64,000 bases of DNA, from the NCBI RefSeq assembly GCF_003614185.1, contig NZ_KZ987724.1, positions 4,844,046 to 4,908,045 on the forward strand. Direction: 5' to 3'. Of this stretch, positions 8,954 to 17,919 are shown piece after piece. The DNA comes from Paenibacillus aceti (GTDB lineage Bacteria; Bacillota; Bacilli; Paenibacillales; Paenibacillaceae). The position numbers were made by a program, and so were the translations under genes. Positions within the stretch are counted from its first letter, which is position 1. Each line of letters opens with the position of its first letter. A model generated the notes under the pieces. That model worked only from the letters and a program-made list of their open reading frames with translations, did no database searches and was not told the origin of the DNA.

Positions 8954-10075
8954 ATGCAATTAACCTGGTTAATTGTTAGCGCTTGCATCCTTATTGGATT
9001 GCTCTCGCTGGTGTATGGCCGTTGGGCGCTGAGTGGGCTGACCTACACCCGATATTTCTCCCGTAACTCGGCCTTTGAAGGCGATAGCGTAGAAATGGTC
9101 GAGGTCATTACCAATGCCAAATGGCTGCCGCTTCCCTGGCTGCGCCTGGAGTCTAGCATTCAGACCGGGCTTAGCTTCGGCAATCAGACGAATCTGGATA
9201 TTTCATCAGGTGATATCTATCAGAATCATATCAGTCTATTCTATCTTCGTCCTTATCGGCGGATCAAGCGGCATCATCAGGTCGTATGCTCGCGTCGGGG
9301 CTTGTTCCATCTGGAGTCCGCTACGCTGACGACTGGTGATCCGCTCGGGTTCAGCGCCGAGGCGAAGACATTCCCGCTCGATCTGGAGCTGCTCGTATAT
9401 CCGCAAATTCTCCCTTTACAGGAGCTGCCTCTACCCAATCATAGTTGGATCGGAGATCTGGCGGTACGGCGTTGGATAGTGGAGGACCCTTTCCTCACCT
9501 CGGGTATCCGGGAATATCGACCTGGGGACACGATGGGATCGATTAACTGGAAGGCTACGGCCCGTACGGGAGCGCTTCAGGTTCATAAGCGGGATTATAC
9601 GGCGGATCACCATTTGATGATCTGTCTCAATCTGGAGGATAGCGATACGATGTGGCGTAATATCAATGATCCTGAGCGGATTGAACTCGGAATCAGATAT
9701 GCGGCAACCGTCGCCGCCCAGGCACTGCGCAGTGGAGTCGAGACCGGCTTGATCTGCAACGGGCATTTACTTGACGGTCCGCGGGAATCGATCAGGATCG
9801 AACCGTCATCGGCGGCGGATCAACTCGAACTAATACTGACAACGCTGGCCAGACTGGTGTTGGATAGAACCGTCTCTATGTCTACATTGCTTGAGTCCGT
9901 TGTAAATGAGGCGTCGGTAGATACGGATTACCTGCTTATCTCCTGCCATCAGGGCGAGAAACTGAGGCTGGCGGCGGATCAACTGCGGCTGCAGGGCAAT
10001 GGTATTGAATGGATGGAGATCCCTGTGCTTGAGGATTCTCAGGTCGCAGCCTCAACCTCAGCCTCAGCGTCATGA
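8954..10075 (+). CDS. DUF58 domain-containing membrane-anchored protein
   Basis: The 373-residue protein starts with a hydrophobic anchor (LTWLIVSACILIGLLSLVYG) and carries the DUF58 signature FLTSGIREYRPGDTMGSINW followed by KATARTGALQVHKRDYT around residues 180-217. A von Willebrand A-like fold is expected downstream (LMICLNLEDSD...). It is translationally close to the MoxR ATPase (10 bp gap), and the pair probably works together at the membrane. The C-terminus is a low-complexity Ser/Ala tail. The client complex is unknown. Confidence 0.9.
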   Translation: MQLTWLIVSACILIGLLSLVYGRWALSGLTYTRYFSRNSAFEGDSVEMVEVITNAKWLPLPWLRLESSIQTGLSFGNQTNLDISSGDIYQNHISLFYLRPYRRIKRHHQVVCSRRGLFHLESATLTTGDPLGFSAEAKTFPLDLELLVYPQILPLQELPLPNHSWIGDLAVRRWIVEDPFLTSGIREYRPGDTMGSINWKATARTGALQVHKRDYTADHHLMICLNLEDSDTMWRNINDPERIELGIRYAATVAAQALRSGVETGLICNGHLLDGPRESIRIEPSSAADQLELILTTLARLVLDRTVSMSTLLESVVNEASVDTDYLLISCHQGEKLRLAADQLRLQGNGIEWMEIPVLEDSQVAASTSASAS

Positions 10076-10114
10076 TCCTATTTTATTAATTTTAAATTGC
10101 CAGGGGGAGTCCAC

Positions 10115-10984
10115 TTGATTCAATATTATCGAGGTACAGAGCAGGATATGGAAGTGTTGTTCTCTGCTTTTCAGGCTGGATTTATCGACTATATGATCAA
10201 ATTTGAGCTATCTCTGGAGCAGTTCGCCGCCCATTTCTTCGGGCCGGAAGGGAATGCGCGTGAGCATTCCTTTGTGGCTATGCGCGGTGAAGAGCCGGTG
10301 GGACTTATCCTTGGCGGGATGAAGCAGTACGAGGGAGTGCAGACGATGCGCTGCGGAACGCTTGCTGTGAAGCCCGATCTGCGCGGGCAGGGGGTAAGCC
10401 GGGAATTGTTCACATTGCATCAGGAAGAGGCCGTCCAGCAGGGCTGCCGCCAGCTATATCTGGAAGTGATCGTCGGGAATGACCGGGCGATTGCCTTCTA
10501 TAACAAGCTCGGGTATCAACGGAGGTATGATCTGAATTATTATACGTTGAATGCCGCCTCTGGCTTGGCAATACCACCGCTTCAAGATGCGATCCAGAAT
10601 AGCGCGTTAACCATCGGACAATTGGATAAGGAACAATTTATCGAAGCGCTGCAGGACCGGGGGGATTTCCATCTGAACTGGCAGAATGATCTGGACTATA
10701 TCACCTGGTCAGACCGGAATTTATTTTACGGGGTCAGGATGAATGGCAGATCTATCGCGGCTATGGCGATAACTCCTCAAGGACGAATCAGCCTGCTGAC
10801 CGTGAACGAGGACTATCGGAACAGAGGAATAGCTCGAAGGCTGCTTGCAACGGCCATCCGTGAGTTGGCATTAACTAGACTGCAAATTTCATTCTCCAGC
10901 AATGACGCATTGCAAGGATTTCTTCAGCGGCTGGGTTTTCAAAAGGACTCGATCCAACAGTACGAAATGTACAAATTTCTCTGA
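10115..10984 (+). CDS. Tandem GNAT N-acetyltransferase
   Basis: A 289-residue protein with two GNAT folds. The first has the acetyl-CoA loop LAVKPDLRGQGVSRELF (about residues 89-105) followed by GNDRAIAFYNKLGYQRRY; the second has LTVNEDYRNRGIARRLLATA near 229-248 and a second C-terminal FLQRLGFQ. The start is taken as the TTG at 10115, preceded by GGGGGAG at 10102-10108; the in-frame TTG at 10097 would place that site inside the gene. It follows the DUF58 gene by about 40 bp and may be co-transcribed. The acceptor amine is unknown. Confidence 0.85.
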   Translation: MIQYYRGTEQDMEVLFSAFQAGFIDYMIKFELSLEQFAAHFFGPEGNAREHSFVAMRGEEPVGLILGGMKQYEGVQTMRCGTLAVKPDLRGQGVSRELFTLHQEEAVQQGCRQLYLEVIVGNDRAIAFYNKLGYQRRYDLNYYTLNAASGLAIPPLQDAIQNSALTIGQLDKEQFIEALQDRGDFHLNWQNDLDYITWSDRNLFYGVRMNGRSIAAMAITPQGRISLLTVNEDYRNRGIARRLLATAIRELALTRLQISFSSNDALQGFLQRLGFQKDSIQQYEMYKFL

Positions 10985-11176
10985 AAAGTGACATAACATG
11001 GCCGTAGTAACGCCTCAAAACAGACAAATCGCGTTTTTTCTCAATAGTTAGGCCAAGCAGAAGGGCGGATGCCGATTGTTCCTCGAGGTCTCCCGTTATT
11101 AAATAAAATTAAAGATATATTCGCGGCTCGATTTGCACCAGTGCTCATGAATATGCAAAATCGGGAGGAGATCAGT

Positions 11177-12439
11177 ATGATCGACGTAAAAAAAGCGGGA
11201 GCGCGGGGAGATGGAAGGACGGATGATACGGCGGCCATCGAGAGAGCACTGCAGCAGGCGGAGCAGCTTAAGGAGACGGTTTATTTTCCCACAGGGGTGT
11301 ATATCGTAAATCCAGCCAGAACGCTGTCGATAGGTGAGAATACTTCAATTCTGGGTACTGGCAAATCATCCGTCATTAAGGCCGCATCTAACGGATTTGG
11401 TTGGGAAATGATCAGAATACTCGGTAGCAACCTCAGTATTAACAATATCTCATTGGATGGAAATAATCGCGTAAATCGGGTGCTCGTGATTGGCAACGGC
11501 TGCTCGAATATAACGATAGCCAATAGCTGGGTCGCCAACGCAACGCATAGTACTGATAGCAATAGTCCTTACTATACTGGGGTCGTATCCGGTATCGTTA
11601 TTTATGGGGATACAAGTGATATTTTGATTTCAAAGACGGAGGTCTCGAATGTTACTGCCATTAATATGTCAGACGGTACGCTGATCGCCAGGGGAATCTT
11701 CGTCACTATCACATGGGGCAGCCAGGAGCGCATAGGCAAGAATATTAAAATTTCAGGCTGCTATATCCATCACATCAGTCCAGCCGATGACGGGGATGGC
11801 ATCTACTATGAAGATCCAGCGATAGATGATAACCAGGGCGAGGATACGGGCAGCATCATATCTAACAATCGATTCGCTTATTGCTGTAAGCGCGCGATCA
11901 AAATCTACGCCCATGGGATCAAAATCCAAGGCAATCAGATCGACAATCCCTTCTTGAACAATAATTATTATCAAGCCACGAAGAAGGGGACGCTGGCCCC
12001 GGATATGTTCTCCGCCATCAGCATCTTCGGCAACAATACCGTGATCACCAATAATATCATCAGCGGAATCGGCAGCTTCTACGCCGCCATCGAGGTAGGG
12101 ATCAGCGAAGTGATCGAGAATCTGGTCATTCAGGGCAACAATATTAGTATGGGGGATCGGAGCAATATAGCGGGAACTACGGCAATCCGTTTGGGAGATG
12201 TCAGAGGTTTTCAGCTATTGCACAATAATATCTCCAATGGCGAGAGAGGGGTCTGGACGTGGTTGGACGCGGATGAGGGGCTGATTCAGAATAACTCCAT
12301 CGTGGTGAGAAAGGGAACGGGTATAGACCTGACCACGTATTTAAGCGGACATGTGGTGAAGAATATTACCTGCATCGGCAACAACATTACAGCGGGTAAA
12401 GAGAAAATTTTGATCCCGATCAATATTTCCATCCAATAA
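11177..12439 (+). CDS. Right-handed beta-helix protein, pectate lyase/GH28-like
   Basis: The 420-residue protein starts MIDVKKAGARGDGRTDDTAA, the N-terminal signature of Pectate_lyase_3 (GH28-related) beta-helix proteins. Repeated short Asn-rich turns follow, such as NNISLDGNNR, ISNNRFAY, QGNQIDN, TNNIISG and IQGNNIS. I place the start at the ATG at 11177 with GGGAGGAG at 11163-11170; an upstream in-frame ATG at 11069 lacks a site. No signal peptide is visible, so the protein may be cytosolic, secreted by another route, or phage-tailspike-like. It is a clear paralogue of the convergent gene at 12647-13954 (both share SAISxxxxxVTxxxNIIxGxGSxYAAIE). Substrate is probably a polysaccharide, but catalytic residues were not identified. 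Confidence 0.8.
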   Translation: MIDVKKAGARGDGRTDDTAAIERALQQAEQLKETVYFPTGVYIVNPARTLSIGENTSILGTGKSSVIKAASNGFGWEMIRILGSNLSINNISLDGNNRVNRVLVIGNGCSNITIANSWVANATHSTDSNSPYYTGVVSGIVIYGDTSDILISKTEVSNVTAINMSDGTLIARGIFVTITWGSQERIGKNIKISGCYIHHISPADDGDGIYYEDPAIDDNQGEDTGSIISNNRFAYCCKRAIKIYAHGIKIQGNQIDNPFLNNNYYQATKKGTLAPDMFSAISIFGNNTVITNNIISGIGSFYAAIEVGISEVIENLVIQGNNISMGDRSNIAGTTAIRLGDVRGFQLLHNNISNGERGVWTWLDADEGLIQNNSIVVRKGTGIDLTTYLSGHVVKNITCIGNNITAGKEKILIPINISIQ

Positions 12440-12467
12440 AATCATCCATTCACATCGACAACTCACA

Positions 12468-12496
12468 TCCTATTCTACCCCGTTTCGTTGCAATTT
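12468..12496 (-). repeat. Isolated degenerate family 1 repeat unit
   Basis: CTACCCCGTTTCGTTGCAA near 12473-12491 resembles the inverted unit of the family 1 elements (for example GATACCCCGTTTCGTTAGAA at 56351). No partner was seen 50 bp away. It lies in the gap between the two convergent beta-helix genes. Confidence 0.35.
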
Positions 12497-12599
12497 TAGG
12501 GTAGCCTTTATGCCGAAATCGGCAGGTTGATTTGCTGGTAAACGTGAGGAGGGCGATCCATCACCAATCATTCAAACCTCCCGAATATGCAACGACTCT

Positions 12600-12645
12600 C
12601 AAAAGCCGGCATCTGCCTTCCCTGGATTGGGAAGGCAGATGCTGT
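12600..12645 (-). terminator. Rho-independent terminator of the minus-strand beta-helix gene
   Basis: GCATCTGCCTTCCC at 12609-12622 is exactly inverted at 12629-12642 around a 6-base loop. Read on the minus strand, the hairpin follows the stop codon at 12647 and is trailed by GGCTTTTGA, a short T-run. Confidence 0.8.
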
Positions 12646-12646
12646 G

Positions 12647-13954
12647 CTATTCCATAAGCTCGCTCACATGATTCTCGGACAAGATCCCCTTGAGCGCCTG
12701 GGCATCCTCAGCACGGATGCCTGTATTGACATCCCGAATCCAATTGTCACGGATCCTGGAATGACGGACTGCGCCAAGCCGTATTCCTGTCGTCATTTTC
12801 TGCGCTTCAACGTCATTCCCTCCAGTAATTTTATTATTCTCAATCACGAGATGCTGCAGCGCTTCAAAATCTGCTTCGATGGCGGCATAGTAGCTTCCTG
12901 TACCATCAATGATATTGCCGATTAACGTGACATGACTTGCATAGACCGAGATCGCGGAGTACATATCCTGGGGCAAAGGCTCGCTGATGTCCGTCTGGTA
13001 ACGATTATCGCCTGAATAAGGGTTGGTAATATGGTTGTTGCGGACTATCACCCCGGGCGCAGAAATTTTGATGCCTCTTTTGGCGCTATGATGGATTCTA
13101 TTGTTCTCTATGATGGAGTCGGACAGCTCCGCAGGAGCAGAGGAAATATCGAAGAAGATTCCGTCCGCGTCCTCTCGTGGAGAGATATATGAGATTTCAT
13201 TGTCGGAGATCATTACGCGCTTGGCAGGCGAAGCACCAGAGGCATTCCAGACCATAATGCCCCGGGCGACGGGCTGCTGGTTCATCGCGTGAATACGGGT
13301 GATCAGGGACGAGGTGATCCTGATGTCTGCGGTATCTCCATAGATCATAATGCCGGAGACGACGGCGGAATAGAGAGGACTGTCCGGATCGGTGCCTTGT
13401 CTCATATTTTGGATTACTGAATTTGTAATCGCCACATTCGCAGACCCCGGGTGAATGCCAATGCCGCGAATGAAGCGATCTTCGCCGTCAATGATCACTC
13501 CATCAATAAGAACATGACGCCCCGAGATCATCATCGTTTCATACCCGGAGGATTTAGGCGGTTCGACCGTAAATTTCAATACGGGCTTGTCCCTTCCAAT
13601 GAGGCGGACGTTGCTGTGCAGCTGCAGCGGATGCTTCACCAATAGCCGATAGGTTCCGGATGGGATGATAATTCGTGTTAACCCTTTGCGCTCAGCTGCT
13701 TGATGTAGAACCTGCGTGAATATGGCACTATCATCAGTCAGACCATCTCCCTGTGCACCTGCCTCTTTAATATCGATCGTCATTGAAGGAGAAGGCTGCT
13801 TGATGGTCAGAGCCATCATGACCAAGAAGACCCAGAATAACAGGCGGAGGAAGAACCGGGACTGCGGTGGGGTCCGACGTACTGGATGAACCGGACGTAT
13901 CGAGGGTTTCGAGCGCACCGGGGGAGCTATTTGCTTCGTTCGATGGTCTGTCAC
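12647..13954 (-). CDS. Membrane-anchored right-handed beta-helix protein, pectate lyase/GH28-like
   Basis: A 435-residue paralogue of the convergent gene at 11177. A Pro/Arg-rich cytoplasmic stretch is followed by one transmembrane or uncleaved signal segment (FFLRLLFWVFLVMMALTI, about residues 33-50), then the same DIKEAGAQGDGLTDDSA opening and Asn-rich beta-helix coils (NSVIQNM, IIENNRIHH, VRNNHITN). The GTG at 13954 is preferred because AAAGGAG lies 8 bases upstream; the in-frame ATG at 13972 overlaps that site. Location outside the membrane is expected. Enzymatic activity is plausible but no catalytic set was identified. It is divergent from the nucleotide-sugar epimerase gene, suggesting a shared role in envelope polysaccharide, as an inference only. 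Confidence 0.78.
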   Translation of the reverse strand: MTDHRTKQIAPPVRSKPSIRPVHPVRRTPPQSRFFLRLLFWVFLVMMALTIKQPSPSMTIDIKEAGAQGDGLTDDSAIFTQVLHQAAERKGLTRIIIPSGTYRLLVKHPLQLHSNVRLIGRDKPVLKFTVEPPKSSGYETMMISGRHVLIDGVIIDGEDRFIRGIGIHPGSANVAITNSVIQNMRQGTDPDSPLYSAVVSGIMIYGDTADIRITSSLITRIHAMNQQPVARGIMVWNASGASPAKRVMISDNEISYISPREDADGIFFDISSAPAELSDSIIENNRIHHSAKRGIKISAPGVIVRNNHITNPYSGDNRYQTDISEPLPQDMYSAISVYASHVTLIGNIIDGTGSYYAAIEADFEALQHLVIENNKITGGNDVEAQKMTTGIRLGAVRHSRIRDNWIRDVNTGIRAEDAQALKGILSENHVSELME

Positions 13955-14061
13955 GAGGGAAACTCCTTTCATATCTATGAATATGTGCTAAGCGCATAAT
14001 TTACATCTCTCATTCATAAATTGTCTAAACAGATAAATTGGAGAATGGAGAGTAGACAAAG

Positions 14062-15039
14062 ATGAAGGTGTTAGTTACCGGAGGTGCCGGTTTTATTGGC
14101 CGTTGCACAGTTAACCAGTTGCTTGAAAGAGGTTGCCAGGTGGTCGTTGTTGATCAGCGGCGTGAACAGGATGAACCGGTCTGGGACAAGTCAGTTACAT
14201 GCTATAAGACCGATATTAGAGCAGAGGAGCTGGAGCGAATCTTCGCTGAGGAGAGGCCGGACTATTGCCTCCACCTCGCGGCCCAGGTCAGTGTCGCACA
14301 ATCCTTCGAGAATCCTGATCGGGATGCGGAGACCAATATTCTCGGGACGATTAATGTATTGCGTATGTGTGTTCGATACCATGTCAAAAAGATCATATTT
14401 GCCTCCTCGGCGGCGGTCTACGGGAATCCAGTTAGTTACCCTATAGTGGAGAAAAGCGAGCTTGATCCCCAGTCCTTCTACGGGATGTCTAAATGGGTGG
14501 CGGAGAGCTATATTCAATCCTTCTCAGATCAATATAATCTTGATTATACAATCCTTCGCTATGCGAATGTATACGGAATACGCGAGCGGAGAACCGGCGA
14601 AGACGGTGTGCTGACGGCCTTCATTGAACGGATGGCAGGTGGACTGCCGATGGTGATCTATGGCGACGGCTGTCAGACGAGAGATTTCGTCTATGTAAGA
14701 GATGTAGCGGCAGCGAACGTGTTGGCGCTTGAGGCCGGATCGCGGCAGATCATTAATATAAGCAGTGGTTCTGGTATTTCGCTGCTAGAGATCGGGAATA
14801 TTTTGCAGGATATATGTGGTCACAGCATTTCTCTTCAGTTCATGCCGCAGAGGCCGGGAGATATTGATCGAAGCGTACTGAGCAATGATAGAGCCCGGGA
14901 ACTGCTGGGATGGTCGCCTTCCTATTCGCTTGCTGAAGGGCTGCGGGCGATGATTGGATATGAATACATGATGAGGAAGACGAGAGGGCTAGTACATATA
15001 CCGGATCGTCTCGATTATAGCAGAATTACAGCGATTTGA
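14062..15039 (+). CDS. NAD-dependent epimerase/dehydratase (nucleotide-sugar, GalE-like)
   Basis: A 325-residue extended short-chain dehydrogenase. The dinucleotide motif is MKVLVTGGAGFIGRCTVNQL (residues 1-20). The catalytic Ser/Tyr/Lys are in FASSAAVYG (~114-122) and SFYGMSKWVAE (YxxxK, ~139-149). RYANVYGIRE and RDFVYVRDVA are typical of UDP-glucose 4-epimerase and UDP-glucuronate epimerase relatives. Substrate is a nucleotide-activated sugar, probably UDP-linked. GGAGAG precedes the ATG. It lies between a divergent beta-helix protein and the DUF4129 membrane protein, so a role in exopolysaccharide or wall sugar supply is possible. Confidence 0.88.
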   Translation: MKVLVTGGAGFIGRCTVNQLLERGCQVVVVDQRREQDEPVWDKSVTCYKTDIRAEELERIFAEERPDYCLHLAAQVSVAQSFENPDRDAETNILGTINVLRMCVRYHVKKIIFASSAAVYGNPVSYPIVEKSELDPQSFYGMSKWVAESYIQSFSDQYNLDYTILRYANVYGIRERRTGEDGVLTAFIERMAGGLPMVIYGDGCQTRDFVYVRDVAAANVLALEAGSRQIINISSGSGISLLEIGNILQDICGHSISLQFMPQRPGDIDRSVLSNDRARELLGWSPSYSLAEGLRAMIGYEYMMRKTRGLVHIPDRLDYSRITAI

Positions 15040-15167
15040 GGATGCGGGATCCTTCCCTGAGATTGGGGGCAGGGTCCTTTGTCATGTTTTCGCAGACTGT
15101 GCTATGATTTAAGTTGAAGCATGAATCTGGATGCCGACCTGATAGCATCTGCGATGGAGGGTATTTA

Positions 15168-16517
15168 TTGAAAAATACTGGTTCCGCTTACATAACGAAA
15201 ACTATGAAAATATGCCTATCCTGCTTAGGTGAGCTGGTGATCCTGATGCCGCTATATGTGGCTGGCGCTGTGTTTGTGGTGCCGCAATATTTATCTTTCG
15301 CCTGGATCGCGCTGCTGCCGCTCGTTTCTTTTCTCGGGGTGGCGGTTCGACATTATGTTCCGGTATTGTGGAAAAAACTTGCCGCTGCGATTCTGATCGG
15401 AGCAGGCTGCACCGCTATTGTCATAGCAAGCGGGCTTACGGGGTGGCTGCAGCTGGTGGGGGTGGTCGCTGTCCTCTTCGCCTTGCAGGGAATGACTGCT
15501 GCTGAACGGGCGGGGGAGGCCAAGCTGTATTGGTATGGCGTCGCACTTTATTTTGTGGCGGGGATCGTCTTTTCTCGAGTAGATATATTACGTGCGCAGC
15601 TTCCTTTGATTACTTGGCTTGGTATCGGCTGCCTGGCACTGGCCTTGTTCATCACTAATTATGATTATCTGCGTTACAGTACCTTGTCAGATGCCTCTTC
15701 TCCTCTGCCTAAGGGAATGCGGCGGCATAATACCATCTTCATCGTGATTATACTAGGCCTGGTGATCCTGCTTGCCGCCGGGGCTGGACGGTGGATCGGC
15801 AGCAGGCTGCTGAGCATCGTGAAATATATCTTCGCCTGGTTCATGCGCCCCTCGGAAGAGCCGGTGGCCCCACAGCCTGAAGAGGCCGCGCCGCTGCCGA
15901 TGCTCTTTCCCGGAGAAGTTCAGGAGCCCGGACTGCTAGCTCATATATTGAATGTGATTTTCTATATTATTGGCGGAGCTTTGGTAGCGGTATTGCTTGG
16001 TCTGGTCCTCTACTGGCTATACAAGAACGCAGGGGGAGTCTGGAGGCGTGGAATCGAGCGCTTGCTCGCGCTGCTGCGCAGGCGGGATCATGGCGAAGGG
16101 AATGTGGCTTACCATGACGAAGAGACCTCTATCTTCTCCTGGGAGGAGACGAGGCAGAAATGGAGTCACTGGCGGAAGGCATTTAACCGCTTGAGCCGCC
16201 GACAGGAGCGCTACGAAGACATGACCAGCAATCAGGAGCGGGTGCGATATCTATATCGCCGCCTGATCTCGGCCGGTCGGGAAGAAGGCTATCCATTTAA
16301 ACCCGGACTGACGCCGCGGGAGACCGTTCACAATATGCAGCAGTATGACGAAGAGCAAGACAAACAGGCACGGGGCAGGAAGTCAGTGAATTCAGGGCGG
16401 ATAACCCGAAGGACGGCTATGGAGCCGTTCATCGCTATTTATTACCGAGTTAGATACGGGGAGCAGGAGCCGGAGGATGAAGAGGTAGCTGAGATAAAAC
16501 GGAAGTTGAATTTATAA
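15168..16517 (+). CDS. DUF4129-type membrane protein
   Basis: The 449-residue protein has about six transmembrane segments in its first half (for example LVILMPLYVAGAVFVVPQYL, LAAAILIGAGCTAIVIASGL, IFIVIILGLVILLAAGAG) and another near residues 270-290. A basic cytoplasmic C-terminus ends in a DUF4129-like domain (RVRYLYRRLISAGREEGY, LTPRETV, then IAIYYRVRYGE). I take the TTG at 15168, 8 bases after GGAGG; the TTG at 15114 has no site. DUF4129 proteins usually accompany MoxR and DUF58, often with a transglutaminase domain, which is absent here. The partners are 5-7 kb upstream. Confidence 0.75.
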   Translation: MKNTGSAYITKTMKICLSCLGELVILMPLYVAGAVFVVPQYLSFAWIALLPLVSFLGVAVRHYVPVLWKKLAAAILIGAGCTAIVIASGLTGWLQLVGVVAVLFALQGMTAAERAGEAKLYWYGVALYFVAGIVFSRVDILRAQLPLITWLGIGCLALALFITNYDYLRYSTLSDASSPLPKGMRRHNTIFIVIILGLVILLAAGAGRWIGSRLLSIVKYIFAWFMRPSEEPVAPQPEEAAPLPMLFPGEVQEPGLLAHILNVIFYIIGGALVAVLLGLVLYWLYKNAGGVWRRGIERLLALLRRRDHGEGNVAYHDEETSIFSWEETRQKWSHWRKAFNRLSRRQERYEDMTSNQERVRYLYRRLISAGREEGYPFKPGLTPRETVHNMQQYDEEQDKQARGRKSVNSGRITRRTAMEPFIAIYYRVRYGEQEPEDEEVAEIKRKLNL

Positions 16518-16580
16518 TGATAAAACCTGTGAAGCGGCCGGCGGGCTCCAGGAAATAGGCGATTTTTTCGTTATCTTATT

Positions 16581-17681
16581 CTAAAATACTCTCCGTGCGG
16601 TGACAAATCGTTTCTTCCAAGAGTCGGAGAAATCCTCTAAACGAACACCGTATTTGACAGAGTAGGTGTGGAGCAGCTGACCGTTACCCGCATAGAAGGC
16701 TACATGGCCGATTTCCAAGCCTCGTGATTCAAAGAACAGCAGATCCCCTTTGCGGAGCTCATTCAGGCTGACTTCTTTGCCTTCCTTGGCTTGGTCGTAA
16801 GAGACCCGAGGCAGATCGACCGATAGGATATCAGCGAACACACGCTTGACGAACGACGAGCAGTCGAACGTTTGTGTCTGCTCCGACGAGGCGCCAAATT
16901 CATAAGGTGTGCCCAGATACTTCATACCGTAGGCGAGCAGCTCGTTCGCCTGTTTCTCCCGCAGGGCAGGACTTGAGTAGTCGGTATATTTGGGTTTGGC
17001 CGAGATATAACCGGACCGGTTATCGGTTGTGCGTACCTCGAGCCAGAATGGAGAGACTTCACGAACGACGTGGACCTTGTCCCCGGCAGGAAGCGAGTCC
17101 CCGGAAGTCTGGCTCTCCGCATTCGGTGCGGTGCGCAGATTGACGCCCCATAGAATGCTGGTCTCGTACTTGATCGGCGAAGTGGAAGTGATTATAACGG
17201 TTTTGGTATCCGCCTCCCATTTCACTGAGTTACCGAGGGCTTCGCTGACAAAGCGTAAGGGGACTAGCGAATATCCTTGCTCGATCCGCCCCGGGACCGT
17301 CAAATTTATGACTTGTCCGTTCAACTGTGCAACCGAATCTCCGATGCGGTAAATCAACTTGGTCTCGCCTTTGGTGGCCGTGACTGTTTTGCTGCTTCCC
17401 TCCCAGGCCAGCTTAGCGCCTTGGGCTTCAAACAATCCGCGCATCGGAACGAGTACGGTTCCGTGTACCAAGATAGGTTCGGTCTCGAGCTGTAGTTGTT
17501 GTCCGTCTAGGTGAACCGATACTGGACTGGAAAACGAACCGGTTGCAGGCTTGGCCGATGTATCGCTCACAGGGCTGGTCACAACCGTTGAGGCCGCGCT
17601 TGCAGATTCCGCATGCACGGGAGTCGAATAGAGCAGGGTCGCGGCCAGCAGAAGAAAGAGTGCACTTTTTTGTGTTGTCAT
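16581..17681 (-). CDS. Secreted NlpC/P60 peptidase with copper-amine-oxidase-N and SH3 domains
   Basis: A 366-residue exported protein: signal peptide (ALFLLLAATLLYSTPVHAES), two copper-amine-oxidase N-terminal stalk-like repeats (VPMRGLFEAQGAKLAWEGSS; VPLRFVSEALGNSVKWEAD, about residues 75-165), a bacterial SH3 domain (LRTAPNAESQTSGDSLPAGD, ~182-240), and a C-terminal NlpC/P60 domain. Its catalytic Cys is in TFDCSSFVKRVF and its His in IGHVAFYAGNG. Such enzymes cleave the D-Glu-diaminopimelate bond of wall peptides. I use the ATG at 17681 with AAGGTGAT just upstream; the GTG at 17693 and ATG at 17690 overlap that site. It is a single-gene unit on the minus strand. Confidence 0.9.
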   Translation of the reverse strand: MTTQKSALFLLLAATLLYSTPVHAESASAASTVVTSPVSDTSAKPATGSFSSPVSVHLDGQQLQLETEPILVHGTVLVPMRGLFEAQGAKLAWEGSSKTVTATKGETKLIYRIGDSVAQLNGQVINLTVPGRIEQGYSLVPLRFVSEALGNSVKWEADTKTVIITSTSPIKYETSILWGVNLRTAPNAESQTSGDSLPAGDKVHVVREVSPFWLEVRTTDNRSGYISAKPKYTDYSSPALREKQANELLAYGMKYLGTPYEFGASSEQTQTFDCSSFVKRVFADILSVDLPRVSYDQAKEGKEVSLNELRKGDLLFFESRGLEIGHVAFYAGNGQLLHTYSVKYGVRLEDFSDSWKKRFVTARRVF

Positions 17682-17847
17682 GTTATTCATCACCTTGTCG
17701 TTATTTGCTACTTAATTGGACGAAAGTGGATGGGGATAGTTGTGGTTCTCAATGATGGTAATTATAAGCAGTAATGCAGACCGTACGGTAAAAGGGTGGG
17801 CGTATGACGGGGGATTAGAGTCTTTGGAGGGGGCCATAATTTTACGA

Positions 17848-17890
17848 CAAAGGCCGTCCCCCTGTTTAGGAGACAGGGGGACGGCCCAAA
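17848..17890 (-). terminator. Strong stem-loop terminator after the CNNM/CorC gene
   Basis: GGCCGTCCCCCTGT at 17852-17865 is inverted at 17873-17886. On the minus strand it lies 30 bp beyond the stop codon at 17920. The T-run is weak, so it could also be a member of the GGGGACAGCCCC-like hairpin group seen at 226-310. Confidence 0.65.
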
Positions 17891-17919
17891 TAGATAGTGA
17901 ATTTCTTAGTATATTTAGG

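Noticed and set aside
11009-11176. N-terminal extension of the first beta-helix protein from the ATG at 11069
   Set aside because: The extra 36 residues lack a ribosome binding site and a signal peptide, while the ATG at 11177 has an excellent site and begins the family signature.
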